From assembly GCA_024508355.1 (NCBI GenBank), contig JAMZEJ010000004.1:310001-374000 (forward strand): 64,000 nucleotides of DNA, in the 5' to 3' direction. The translations under genes were made by a program, and so were the position numbers. The notes under the pieces are model-generated. The model saw only the letters and a list, made by a program, of their open reading frames with translations, was not told where the DNA came from and ran no database searches. This document shows, one piece after another, positions 18,053-25,393 of this stretch. Positions within the stretch are counted from its first letter, which is position 1. Every line of letters begins with the position of its first letter. Source of the stretch: Rhizosaccharibacter radicis (GTDB lineage Bacteria > Pseudomonadota > Alphaproteobacteria > Acetobacterales > Acetobacteraceae).

Positions 18053-19036
18053 TCACGTCACCGGGGAGGTGCATCTGCCCTTCGATCTACGCCGGGCACG
18101 AGGGGCTTGCGGACACGGCGGCGGATCGGCACGACGGGCCTCCTCAACTAGCCAATCGCGCAAGGCCGCGATCATCGGCTTGCCTTCGTCCTGCGGCCGA
18201 TGCACGACGTAATAGCCGAGCCCGCATTCCAGATCCGGGCCGAACGGGCGCACCAAACGACCTTCATCCAAGTCTCGCTCGACCAACGTCGTGCGGCCCA
18301 TCGCGACGCCTGAACCGCTGATCGCCATGCGATACGCCGCCGCAGAGTCGTTGACCCGCAGACCGCCGGCGCTATCCGAGCCGCTCAATCCGGCCGCCTC
18401 GAACCAATCGCGCCATGTGGGGAAGCCAGGGGTCGACGCCATCGACGTGTCGTGGATCAGTTGGTGCTGGAGAAGGTCGTCGGGCCGCCGGAGCGGATGG
18501 CGTCCGGTAATGAGGACAGGGCTGCACACGGGGAAGAAGCGGTCACGCATGAGATAGGTCGCGGCAAGTCCCGGCCAGGAGCCGCTGCCGAACCGAACGC
18601 CGACATCCGCGGCCTCGATCGCAAAATCGAGGAGCCGCGTGCTGGTGTCGATCCGCAGGTCGCATTGTGGGTGTTGCTGGCGAAAACCGTCCAGCCGGGG
18701 AAGCAGCCACCGATCGGCGAAAGTAAGCGCAACGGTCACCGTCAGCGTGCCCTGTGCCCGGGCCGACCGCAGCCGATCCATCGCCGCCGACAGGCGCTCG
18801 AACCCCATCTGGAGGTCGAGAAGCGCGGACTGTGCCGCCTCGGTCGGCAACAGCCGCGCCGATCCCGCCTGAGACCGGTGAAACAGCTCGACACCCAGGC
18901 TTTCCTCGAGACGGCGGACGAGTTGGCCAACCGCGGCGGGGGTGACGTGCAGCTCTTCCGCAGCACGGGCGAAGCTGAGATGGCGTGCCGCCGCCTCTAG
19001 CGCACGCAGGGCATTCAGGTGCTCGGGCAGACGCAT
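18053..19036 (-). CDS. LysR-family regulator (GcvA-like)
   Basis: About 327 residues. The winged helix-turn-helix is at the N-terminus (LPEHLNALRALEAAARHLSFARAAEELHVTPAAVGQLVRRLE), as in GcvA-type LysR proteins, followed by the two-lobe effector-binding domain (LTVTVALTFADRWLLPRLDGF ... VGVRFGSGSWPG). ATG 19036 is preferred over a TTG nine bases upstream. It is divergent from the MFS-hydrolase-SDR cluster, the classic arrangement for control of that cluster and of itself. The inducer is unknown. Confidence 0.9.
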   Translation of the reverse strand: MRLPEHLNALRALEAAARHLSFARAAEELHVTPAAVGQLVRRLEESLGVELFHRSQAGSARLLPTEAAQSALLDLQMGFERLSAAMDRLRSARAQGTLTVTVALTFADRWLLPRLDGFRQQHPQCDLRIDTSTRLLDFAIEAADVGVRFGSGSWPGLAATYLMRDRFFPVCSPVLITGRHPLRRPDDLLQHQLIHDTSMASTPGFPTWRDWFEAAGLSGSDSAGGLRVNDSAAAYRMAISGSGVAMGRTTLVERDLDEGRLVRPFGPDLECGLGYYVVHRPQDEGKPMIAALRDWLVEEARRADPPPCPQAPRARRRSKGRCTSPVT

Positions 19037-19044
19037 GACGCCCA

Positions 19045-19057
19045 AGATAATCTATCT
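19045..19057. promoter_or_regulatory. Palindrome AGATA-ATC-TATCT at the LysR start
   Basis: A perfect 5-bp inverted repeat with a 3-bp centre lies 8 bp upstream of the LysR ATG, in the divergent region toward the MFS gene. A palindrome so placed fits an autoregulatory or shared LysR site (consensus T-N11-A). Binding is inference. Confidence 0.4.
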
Positions 19058-19234
19058 CGGCTGCGCACATCATCTCATTTGTGACACTCGCCGGCGACGG
19101 TCATACCGGCGCGAACGGAACACGCCCAGACATCCTGCTGTCCCCGGCCGATCCGCGCACGTCGAAGGCTGGCGCCCAGTGCCGGCCCCTCCTCGCCCCC
19201 AAACGCGCATCATCACGTTATGGAGGACCTGATT

Positions 19235-20467
19235 GTGAGCATACCCGGCCAGCACCCCGGCCACCGTACCGGAACATCCGCGTCGTCGAGCGCACCGCTG
19301 CTGGCGCTGGCCTGCGCCGCGTTCGGCATCGGCACGACCGAGTTCGTCATCATGGGGCTTCTTCCGGAAGTGGCAGCCGACCTGCGTGTCGGCCTGCCGG
19401 CAGCGGGCCTGCTCGTTTCCGGCTATGCGCTGGGCGTCGCCTTCGGTGGGCCGCTGCTGGCCGTTCTTCTGCTGCGCGTTCCGGCGCGGGCGACGCTGCT
19501 CGGTCTGATGGGTCTGTTCGTCGCCGGCAATCTGGGCTGCGCTGTCGCTCCGACCTATGCCTGGCTGATGCTGGCGAGGATCGTGACCGCGTTCTGCCAC
19601 GCCGCTTTCTTCGGCACCGGGGCCGTGGTCGCCGCGCGCCTGGCCGTTCCGGGCCGCAGCGCACAAGCGATCGCGCTGATGATCAGTGGGATCACCATCG
19701 CCAACGTCGTCGGCGTGCCGCTCGGCACCTTCGTCGGTCAGGCGGTCGGCTGGCGCATGACGTTTTTCGCCGTCGCGGGCATCGGCGTGCTCGCCCTGCT
19801 AGGCATGGCGTACGCTCTTCCGAGGATAGAGACCATCCGCGATTTGGCTGCCGAGATCGAAATTCTCAAGGCGCCGCAGGTCTGGCTGACGCTGATGGTA
19901 AGCACCCTCGCAGCAACGAGCATGTTCACCTTCTTTACCTACATCACCCCAATCCTGACTGAGATCGCAGGCGTCGCCAGAGCACATGTCGGTCTCGTCC
20001 TTCTGGCCATCGGGATCGGCCTGACGGCAGGCAACTACCTAGGTGCGCGCCTGGCTGACTGGCGTGCCGGCCTGAGCCTGGTGGCGGTGCTGATCGGTGT
20101 CGCCCTCATGCTGCTTATCTTCGCCGTTCTAGCGCGCACGCCTTGGACCGCGATCACCATCGTCACGATGTGGGGCGGCTTTGCCTTCGCGGTCTGCGCG
20201 ATCACCCAGGCGATGACGGTCGACGCAGCCAGCCGCGCGCCCAACCTCGCCTCCACCCTCAACATCAGCGCGTTCAATCTCGGCAACGCCTTCGGGGCTG
20301 GACTCGGCGCTACAGCGCTCTCGGTCGGGCTGGGCCTGCAGGCGATACCGTTTCTGGCTGCATGCGTCACCGCGATGGCGACGGCGGTCGCGGCGCCCCT
20401 GGCCTTGATGGCTCGTGGCGCTCGCATTCGGCACCCGCATGGCGTCCCGCGACCGGTGGAAGGCTAG
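19235..20467 (+). CDS. MFS transporter, DHA1 / AraJ-like
   Basis: 410 residues from GTG 19235; GGAGG lies 8 nt upstream, while the ATG at 19220 overlaps that site. Twelve hydrophobic segments. The N-terminus LLALACAAFGIGTTEFVIMGLLPEVAADL is the hallmark of the AraJ/YdhP-like DHA1 group of drug and sugar efflux proteins; ALMISGITIANVVGVPLGTFVGQ is also typical. First gene of a plus-strand cluster with a hydrolase and an SDR, divergent from a LysR regulator. Likely an exporter for a compound linked to the enzymes; substrate unknown. Confidence 0.9.
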   Translation: MSIPGQHPGHRTGTSASSSAPLLALACAAFGIGTTEFVIMGLLPEVAADLRVGLPAAGLLVSGYALGVAFGGPLLAVLLLRVPARATLLGLMGLFVAGNLGCAVAPTYAWLMLARIVTAFCHAAFFGTGAVVAARLAVPGRSAQAIALMISGITIANVVGVPLGTFVGQAVGWRMTFFAVAGIGVLALLGMAYALPRIETIRDLAAEIEILKAPQVWLTLMVSTLAATSMFTFFTYITPILTEIAGVARAHVGLVLLAIGIGLTAGNYLGARLADWRAGLSLVAVLIGVALMLLIFAVLARTPWTAITIVTMWGGFAFAVCAITQAMTVDAASRAPNLASTLNISAFNLGNAFGAGLGATALSVGLGLQAIPFLAACVTAMATAVAAPLALMARGARIRHPHGVPRPVEG

Positions 20468-20508
20468 CCGCCGCGATGCGAGCGGATTGATCGATTAGGA
20501 GAATGAAA

Positions 20509-21420
20509 ATGAATCAACCGGCGACCTTTACCCACGGCATCAAAGAAGTGGAGCCGGGCGTGCGTCTGCACTACGTGCAGGCCGGCGAGGGCCCGCGAAC
20601 CCTCGTCTTGATCCACGGCTTCCCGGAAACATGGTGGCAGTGGCGCCACGTCATGCCGGTGTTCGCCGATGCGGGCTTCCGGGTGATCGCGGTGGACTAC
20701 CGCGGAGCGGGGAACTCGTCGAAGCCACCCGGCGGCTACGACAAGCAAACCATGGCGCGGGATATTCACACCCTCGTCGTGGACCAGCTCGGGATCACGT
20801 CACCGGTGCAGATGGTCGGCCACGATCTCGGGATGAAGGTAGCATTCGCCTATGCCGCGCTCTTCGCCGACGCGATCGAGAAGCTGGTGCTCGTGGATGC
20901 GATCATCCCGGGAGCGAAGCACTTCCACGATCTGCTATCGACCGGCAGACTGGCCAACTTCGACCTGGCCCATTTCTTCTTTCACAACGCGAAAAATAAC
21001 ATCGCCGAGACCCTGACCGCCGGTCGGGAACGTGTCTACATCCAGGACTTCTTCAACCGCCACGCCTACAACATCGGTGCGTTTCCGCCCGACGTCATCG
21101 ATGTCTATGCGAAAGCCTACGCCGCCCCCGGAGGCATGAGGGCCGCTTTCGAAGTCTACCGCGCTTTCGATCAGGATGGGCAGGATAACGCAGCGGTGTT
21201 CGCAAACGGCGGAAGACTTCGTACTCCGACGCTCTTCGTCGTCGGCCTGCAGAGCGGCTTTCTGAGCACCGTCGCGAAAGACATCGTAGACGAGATCGCC
21301 GAGAACGGCTCGTTCGTCGGCATTCCCGACAGCGGCCATTATCCGGCCGAAGAGAATCCCACCGCTTTCGCCGAAGCGGTGCTGGCCTTCTGTCAGACAA
21401 CCGGAGCACCACTGGTTTGA
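20509..21420 (+). CDS. Alpha/beta hydrolase (epoxide hydrolase / dehalogenase-like)
   Basis: 303 residues. Oxyanion-hole motif HGFPETWWQWRHVMP and the nucleophile elbow MVGHDLGMKVAFAYAAL, with Asp as nucleophile, place it with epoxide hydrolases and haloacetate dehalogenases. The catalytic His is in DSGHYPAEENP. ATG 20509 is preferred because AGGAG lies 7 nt upstream; ATG 20503 is too close. It lies 41 bp after the MFS gene and ~100 bp before the SDR gene. The Asp nucleophile points to an epoxide, haloacid or ester; the substrate is unknown. Confidence 0.88.
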   Translation: MNQPATFTHGIKEVEPGVRLHYVQAGEGPRTLVLIHGFPETWWQWRHVMPVFADAGFRVIAVDYRGAGNSSKPPGGYDKQTMARDIHTLVVDQLGITSPVQMVGHDLGMKVAFAYAALFADAIEKLVLVDAIIPGAKHFHDLLSTGRLANFDLAHFFFHNAKNNIAETLTAGRERVYIQDFFNRHAYNIGAFPPDVIDVYAKAYAAPGGMRAAFEVYRAFDQDGQDNAAVFANGGRLRTPTLFVVGLQSGFLSTVAKDIVDEIAENGSFVGIPDSGHYPAEENPTAFAEAVLAFCQTTGAPLV

Positions 21421-21523
21421 TAGTCCGGCGGCGGATCTTCGCCGCCGAGATGCCAAGGAAACGCCGATCCACGTGTCAAGGCCATGCCGCACGCGGATCG
21501 GAAACATCAGGAGGATTTCAGTC

Positions 21524-22288
21524 ATGGCGCTGAAGCAGAGACAGCGTTTCACAGACAAGATCGTGCTCGTCACCGGCGGCAACAGCGGCATCGGTCTGGC
21601 AACGGCGAGAGCTTTTATCACCGAGGGTGCGAGGGTGACGATTGCCGGCCGGGACCAGGAAACCCTTGACCGCGCCGTCCAGCAGCTCGGTCCCCTTGCT
21701 TCGGCCACCCGCGCCGATCTCAGCCAAGCCGAGGATACGGAGAGGCTGTTCTCCGAGCTTCGGTCGCGCCACGGCCATCTGGATGTGCTGTTTTCCAATG
21801 CGGGCGCACCGAAACTCGCTTCCGTGGCGGACACCTCCGAGGCGTTGTTCGATGAAATCTTCGCCGGGAATTTCCGGGCCGCGTTCTTCACGGCGAAGCA
21901 CGCCTTGCCGTTGTTGCGCGACGGCGGCGCGATCGTGTTCACGACCTCGTTCTTTAACCAGATCGGCCGACCAGGCTCTTCGGTTATTTCCGCGAACAAG
22001 GCGGCGCTGCGTTCCTTCACCCGTACGCTCGCGGCCGAATTGGTGTCGCGTGGAATCAGGGTAAATGCCGTCGCCCCCGGCTCCATCGACACCCCGGCGA
22101 TGAGCAGGATGGGAATGAACCAGCAACAGCAGGAGGACTCGGTGCGTGCCAATCTGCGCGAGATACCAATGGGCCGTGTTGGTCGGCCCGAGGAGATCGC
22201 CGATGCCGTGACCTTTCTGGCCTCCAGCGAAGCCTCCTACATCACCGGCTTCGAGATCAACGTCGATGGTGGACGTCTCCAGCTCTAG
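21524..22288 (+). CDS. SDR-family protein lacking the catalytic Tyr
   Basis: 254 residues. The Rossmann nucleotide site VLVTGGNSGIGLATARAF, the NAG motif (LFSNAGAP) and RGIRVNAVAPGSIDTPAM are all present. The catalytic triad should be Ser142-Tyr155-Lys159: Ser and Lys are there, but position 155 is Ile (ATT at 21986-21988), in SSVISANKAALRS. Start ATG 21524 has AGGAGG about 9 nt upstream. Last gene of the LysR-linked cluster. It could be a non-catalytic binding protein or use another residue; the sequence should be confirmed first. Confidence 0.85.
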   Translation: MALKQRQRFTDKIVLVTGGNSGIGLATARAFITEGARVTIAGRDQETLDRAVQQLGPLASATRADLSQAEDTERLFSELRSRHGHLDVLFSNAGAPKLASVADTSEALFDEIFAGNFRAAFFTAKHALPLLRDGGAIVFTTSFFNQIGRPGSSVISANKAALRSFTRTLAAELVSRGIRVNAVAPGSIDTPAMSRMGMNQQQQEDSVRANLREIPMGRVGRPEEIADAVTFLASSEASYITGFEINVDGGRLQL

Positions 22289-22635
22289 AGGATATTATGC
22301 GTTGTCTAAGCGGGTGCGAGTCAGGCCGCTGTCGGGTACAGCATCCCCTTCAGGCGGTTCGCTCACTCGAAGCCAGATGAGAAATACGGTCTGCTGTGTC
22401 GACGACGATTGGCGGAACGAACGCGCGGGTGGATGGCGCTGTTGCACCATTTCCTCCATGACGACGACCACCTGCCCAACATCCGCGGGCTCTTGCCGCG
22501 TGCGGGTGCCCGCATCGGCGGCCGATCACACGCGCTAATGTTCTCTCATGCTAAACTATCGGGAGTGAGGACCAGGGCCAGCGGAGAGCATCTTCCGGAA
22601 AGCGCGGCGATCACCACCACTCGCGCATCCCACGA
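22289..22635. other. Gap between SDR gene and tRNA-Ser
   Basis: About 350 bp with no convincing gene in either strand. Open frames are short and lack ribosome-binding sites or recognisable motifs. No terminator with a clear stem and T-run was found. Confidence 0.5.
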
Positions 22636-22725
22636 TGGCGGATGGGGTGGGATTCGAACCCACGGTGGGCTTGCACCCACGGCGGTTTTCAAGACCGCTG
22701 CCTTAAACCACTCGGCCACCCATCC
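22636..22725 (-). tRNA. tRNA-Ser (anticodon TGA)
   Basis: 90 nt, with encoded CCA. On the minus strand the acceptor arms GGATGGG and CCCATCC pair, followed by G-CCA. The D arm is GGCCGAGTGGTTTAAGGC, the anticodon stem GCGGT/ACCGC encloses CTTGAAA (anticodon TGA), a long variable arm (GTGGGTGCAAGCCCAC) marks a class II tRNA, and the T loop TTCGAAT is intact. It reads UCN serine codons. Confidence 0.97.
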
Positions 22726-23347
22726 GGCTCGGGAGCAAACCTATACCAAACAACGACCTGGGCCAACCGCGCAACCGTCCGGGACTTTGTCCATTCCTTG
22801 CCCCCGCTATCTGTGTAGGGACCCTAGCGTGACATGCGCTCCGTCTGGAGCGAAAGACGACGGATAAATCTCGGTAGCGCGCCACATCACGGGATTGGTC
22901 CGGTCCAGCAGTCCGAGGATCCGGGCCATGCCGGGCGGCTCAACAGCAAGCACTCCTGGCGGAGCCGGGAAAGTTGGCGGATGGTGCGGCTTGCGCCACC
23001 GTCGGATGATCCAGCGTCCGCTGTGACCAGCGCAGTTTGCCGTCTTTCGCCTTCAACCAGGCGTTGGGACGCCCTTCATCGCCAATAAGCCTCGAACCGG
23101 CAGGCTTCCCTGGGCGTACCCGATCAACCGCCTGTCCGCGACTCAGGATACGGGGATGTGCAAACTCGTTTTCCATGTTGCGCTCTCCTATGGCCGGGAG
23201 GCGTCGGCTCGCATCCAGCACAAGTTTGCGACGTTCTTGGACGTGATTCGGGCGGCGAGCCGTGTCATGCTATTCTCCCCAATCCAGCCCCGTCCAAAGC
23301 CGCAGCGACTCCATCTCCTGTGCCCGAGTCCAAGCCGGATTCATCTG
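22726..23347. other. Sparse stretch between tRNA-Ser and the beta-helix gene
   Basis: Roughly 620 bp. The only possible gene is the short minus-strand frame at 22940-23176. No transposase, integrase or att-like repeat of the tRNA 3' end is visible. The frame of the beta-helix gene is open upstream to 23156, but that part is not signal-peptide-like. Confidence 0.45.
22940..23176 (-). CDS. Possible small gene (78 aa), unrecognised
   Basis: A short frame starting MENEFAHPRILSRGQAVDRV, preceded by a good Shine-Dalgarno (AGGAGAG, about 6 nt before ATG 23176). It is basic and hydrophilic with no signal peptide or TM segment, and ends ARSACC. Codon use is mixed and less GC3-biased than core genes. 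The ribosome-binding site is the main support. It is divergent from the beta-helix gene. Confidence 0.35.
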   Translation of the reverse strand: MENEFAHPRILSRGQAVDRVRPGKPAGSRLIGDEGRPNAWLKAKDGKLRWSQRTLDHPTVAQAAPSANFPGSARSACC

Positions 23348-25150
23348 ATGCGTTTGTCGGTTCTTCTCACTCTCGCGGCGCTGTCGGTGTCCGGTCCGGC
23401 TCCGGCTCCGGCTCGGAGCGGCAATAACCTCTCTCGCACGGGCACGACGTCGCAAGTGGATGCCGCAACGGCCGACAAGCCGGAGCTGATGGGCCACGCA
23501 ACCGAGCCGAGCGCAAGCAGGGAGATGCGGGGACGCTTCTCGGACGTGGTGCGGGTCCGGGACTACGGCGCGAAGTGCGATGGCGCCACGGATGACACAA
23601 TGGCCTTCGCGGCTGCCTTCGCCCATGCGACCACGGGGTCATCTTCCAATACCGACGTGGTCGTGCCCGCCGGCTCCTGCGTACTTGATCTGGGCATGCT
23701 GCGCGTTGTCGTTCCCGATGGTATGATCCTCGGCTTTCACGGAACCGGCGTAAACGGCACCAAGCTGATCTTCAGTGACAACAATCCGGCGGCTCCCACG
23801 AGCGGGACGGCGATCGCCTTCACCCTTTCGCAAGGCTTTCCCGGCAAGTTCAAGGGCGCGAACACGACAGCCTTCGCCCATAGTCCTGGCCTCTCCGTCG
23901 AGGGCTTCTCCTTCGTCAGCATGTTCAAATCCGTCCACGACACCGCGCTCAGCGTGACGATGCGGGGTGGCTATGGCCCGAGCGTTCTCGAGAACAACCT
24001 CTCGTTCGCCAACGGGATGCCCGGGCAGACGGGGTGGGCTACCGGCGTCCTGAACTACGCGACCAACCTCGACGAGGTGAGCAACATCTGGTGCGAGTAC
24101 TGGGCCGATTCACCGAACAGCGCCTGCGTGGCCTTCGACACCGACAACCGTCTGGATGTGATCCACAAGGTCTTCAACGTGGACATGAACGGCGGCGGCT
24201 CGACGATCCAGATCGGTCATCCAGGTGGAACCGGGTCGCTCCAAGGCTTCCACATCTCGCACGTCGCGTCCGGGGCGCGCTACGGCGTGAAGATCCTGTC
24301 TGCCGCCAATTTGGACGAGGTCAACGTCACCAACAGCGAGTTCTCGAACCTGATCGCTGGCATCTACAGCCAGAACGCTACCACCCTGCAGATCACCAGC
24401 AACTACTTCCTGCAGAACGCGATCGCCGTCGATGTCGAGGGGGGTGCACGGGTCACGATCGCGGGCAACGTGTTCTACGGTGGCCCGCTTCGGAACTCGC
24501 CGGCACCGAACTACCAGATCGTGCTGAACAACGTGCCCGGCGGTAGCGCGGCTGGGAATGCCATCTCCGGCAACGTCTTCACCAACCTGTACTTGGCCGG
24601 TTCGGGAAGCTCGGCAAACTCGTCCCCGATCCAGCTCATGGGGAGCACCAACCTCACGACCACGTCCGGAAATACCTGCATCGGGCAGGTCTGCGTCAAT
24701 AATGCCGCGGCCGGACCGAACAGCAACTTTTCTGGACCCAATATCGAGACCAGTTCCGCTCTCGGCGGCTCTTACTCGATCATGGATGATCCACTAGTCT
24801 TCTTAAAGGGGGCAGTATTCGGGGCGGGTCCGGATCGCACGACCATCAAAGGAGATGGGGTCGGCAACCTTAAGCTTACCGCTCCAGCGGGAGGCGTTTC
24901 CAACCTTGAGATCGCATCTCCCGGTAATCTTTCAGTCGATCGGGGCAACATCAGCGCGCCCGCGGGCGATATCAGCTCGGGTTCGGGCAGAGCGTTCAGA
25001 TACGGAACGTCCGGCTGCTACTCGTACTACGATAGCGCTCCGACCCCACCGGGCATCGTGCTTGTCTGCGACGCCAAGCGGCTGGCTCGTTTCCCGCGCG
25101 ATGGCTCCGCGCCCATCTTTGCCACCGCACCCGTAGTCGGGACGCCATGA
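23348..25150 (+). CDS. Secreted right-handed beta-helix protein (pectate lyase 3 / GH28-like fold)
   Basis: 600 residues from ATG 23348. MRLSVLLTLAALSVSGPAPAPARS is a Sec signal. The next block VRVRDYGAKCDGATDDTMAFAAAFA and VVVPAGSCVLD is the hallmark N-terminus of the pectate-lyase-3 / tailspike-like beta-helix family. The middle is rich in short Asn/Gly/Ser repeats of helix turns (LQITSNYFLQNAIAVDVEGG, VTIAGNVFYGG). The C-terminal ~130 residues are Gly/Ser-rich with GNLKLTAPAGGVSNLEI. Likely binds or cleaves a polysaccharide outside the cell; the active-site carboxylates cannot be assigned. It converges on the glycosyltransferase gene at 25394. Confidence 0.8.
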   Translation: MRLSVLLTLAALSVSGPAPAPARSGNNLSRTGTTSQVDAATADKPELMGHATEPSASREMRGRFSDVVRVRDYGAKCDGATDDTMAFAAAFAHATTGSSSNTDVVVPAGSCVLDLGMLRVVVPDGMILGFHGTGVNGTKLIFSDNNPAAPTSGTAIAFTLSQGFPGKFKGANTTAFAHSPGLSVEGFSFVSMFKSVHDTALSVTMRGGYGPSVLENNLSFANGMPGQTGWATGVLNYATNLDEVSNIWCEYWADSPNSACVAFDTDNRLDVIHKVFNVDMNGGGSTIQIGHPGGTGSLQGFHISHVASGARYGVKILSAANLDEVNVTNSEFSNLIAGIYSQNATTLQITSNYFLQNAIAVDVEGGARVTIAGNVFYGGPLRNSPAPNYQIVLNNVPGGSAAGNAISGNVFTNLYLAGSGSSANSSPIQLMGSTNLTTTSGNTCIGQVCVNNAAAGPNSNFSGPNIETSSALGGSYSIMDDPLVFLKGAVFGAGPDRTTIKGDGVGNLKLTAPAGGVSNLEIASPGNLSVDRGNISAPAGDISSGSGRAFRYGTSGCYSYYDSAPTPPGIVLVCDAKRLARFPRDGSAPIFATAPVVGTP

Positions 25151-25393
25151 CGCTCGCGCTTCTTTCCGCGTCCCGCGACAGTTTTCCGGCCAAGCAGCCT
25201 CGGGACCACGAACGGACCTGCCGCTCTTAGTTAACATGTCCGACTGTCTGGTCTGTTGCAGGCACCGCTGACGGCTGCGCCGAGCCCTGCAAAGGATGCG
25301 GTGCGAGAACCGGGTCGACGAGCCCCGGGGGCGGACAAGCTTCACGAAGCGCCCGTCGAGCCGACGGGGCACGTCGGCACTCGCCCGAGCGCC

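Noticed and set aside
17811-18074. Minus-strand frame between the lipoprotein and LysR genes
   Set aside because: No ribosome-binding site, overlaps the end of the LysR gene, and no recognisable motif; the 17771-18052 gap is left without a gene.
22409-22867. Plus-strand open frame across tRNA-Ser
   Set aside because: It reads through the antisense of a certain tRNA and has no recognisable domain.
17017-23347. Genomic island integrated at tRNA-Ser
   Set aside because: Composition looks different and a tRNA is present, but no integrase and no direct repeat of the tRNA 3' end were found, so it is only a suspicion.
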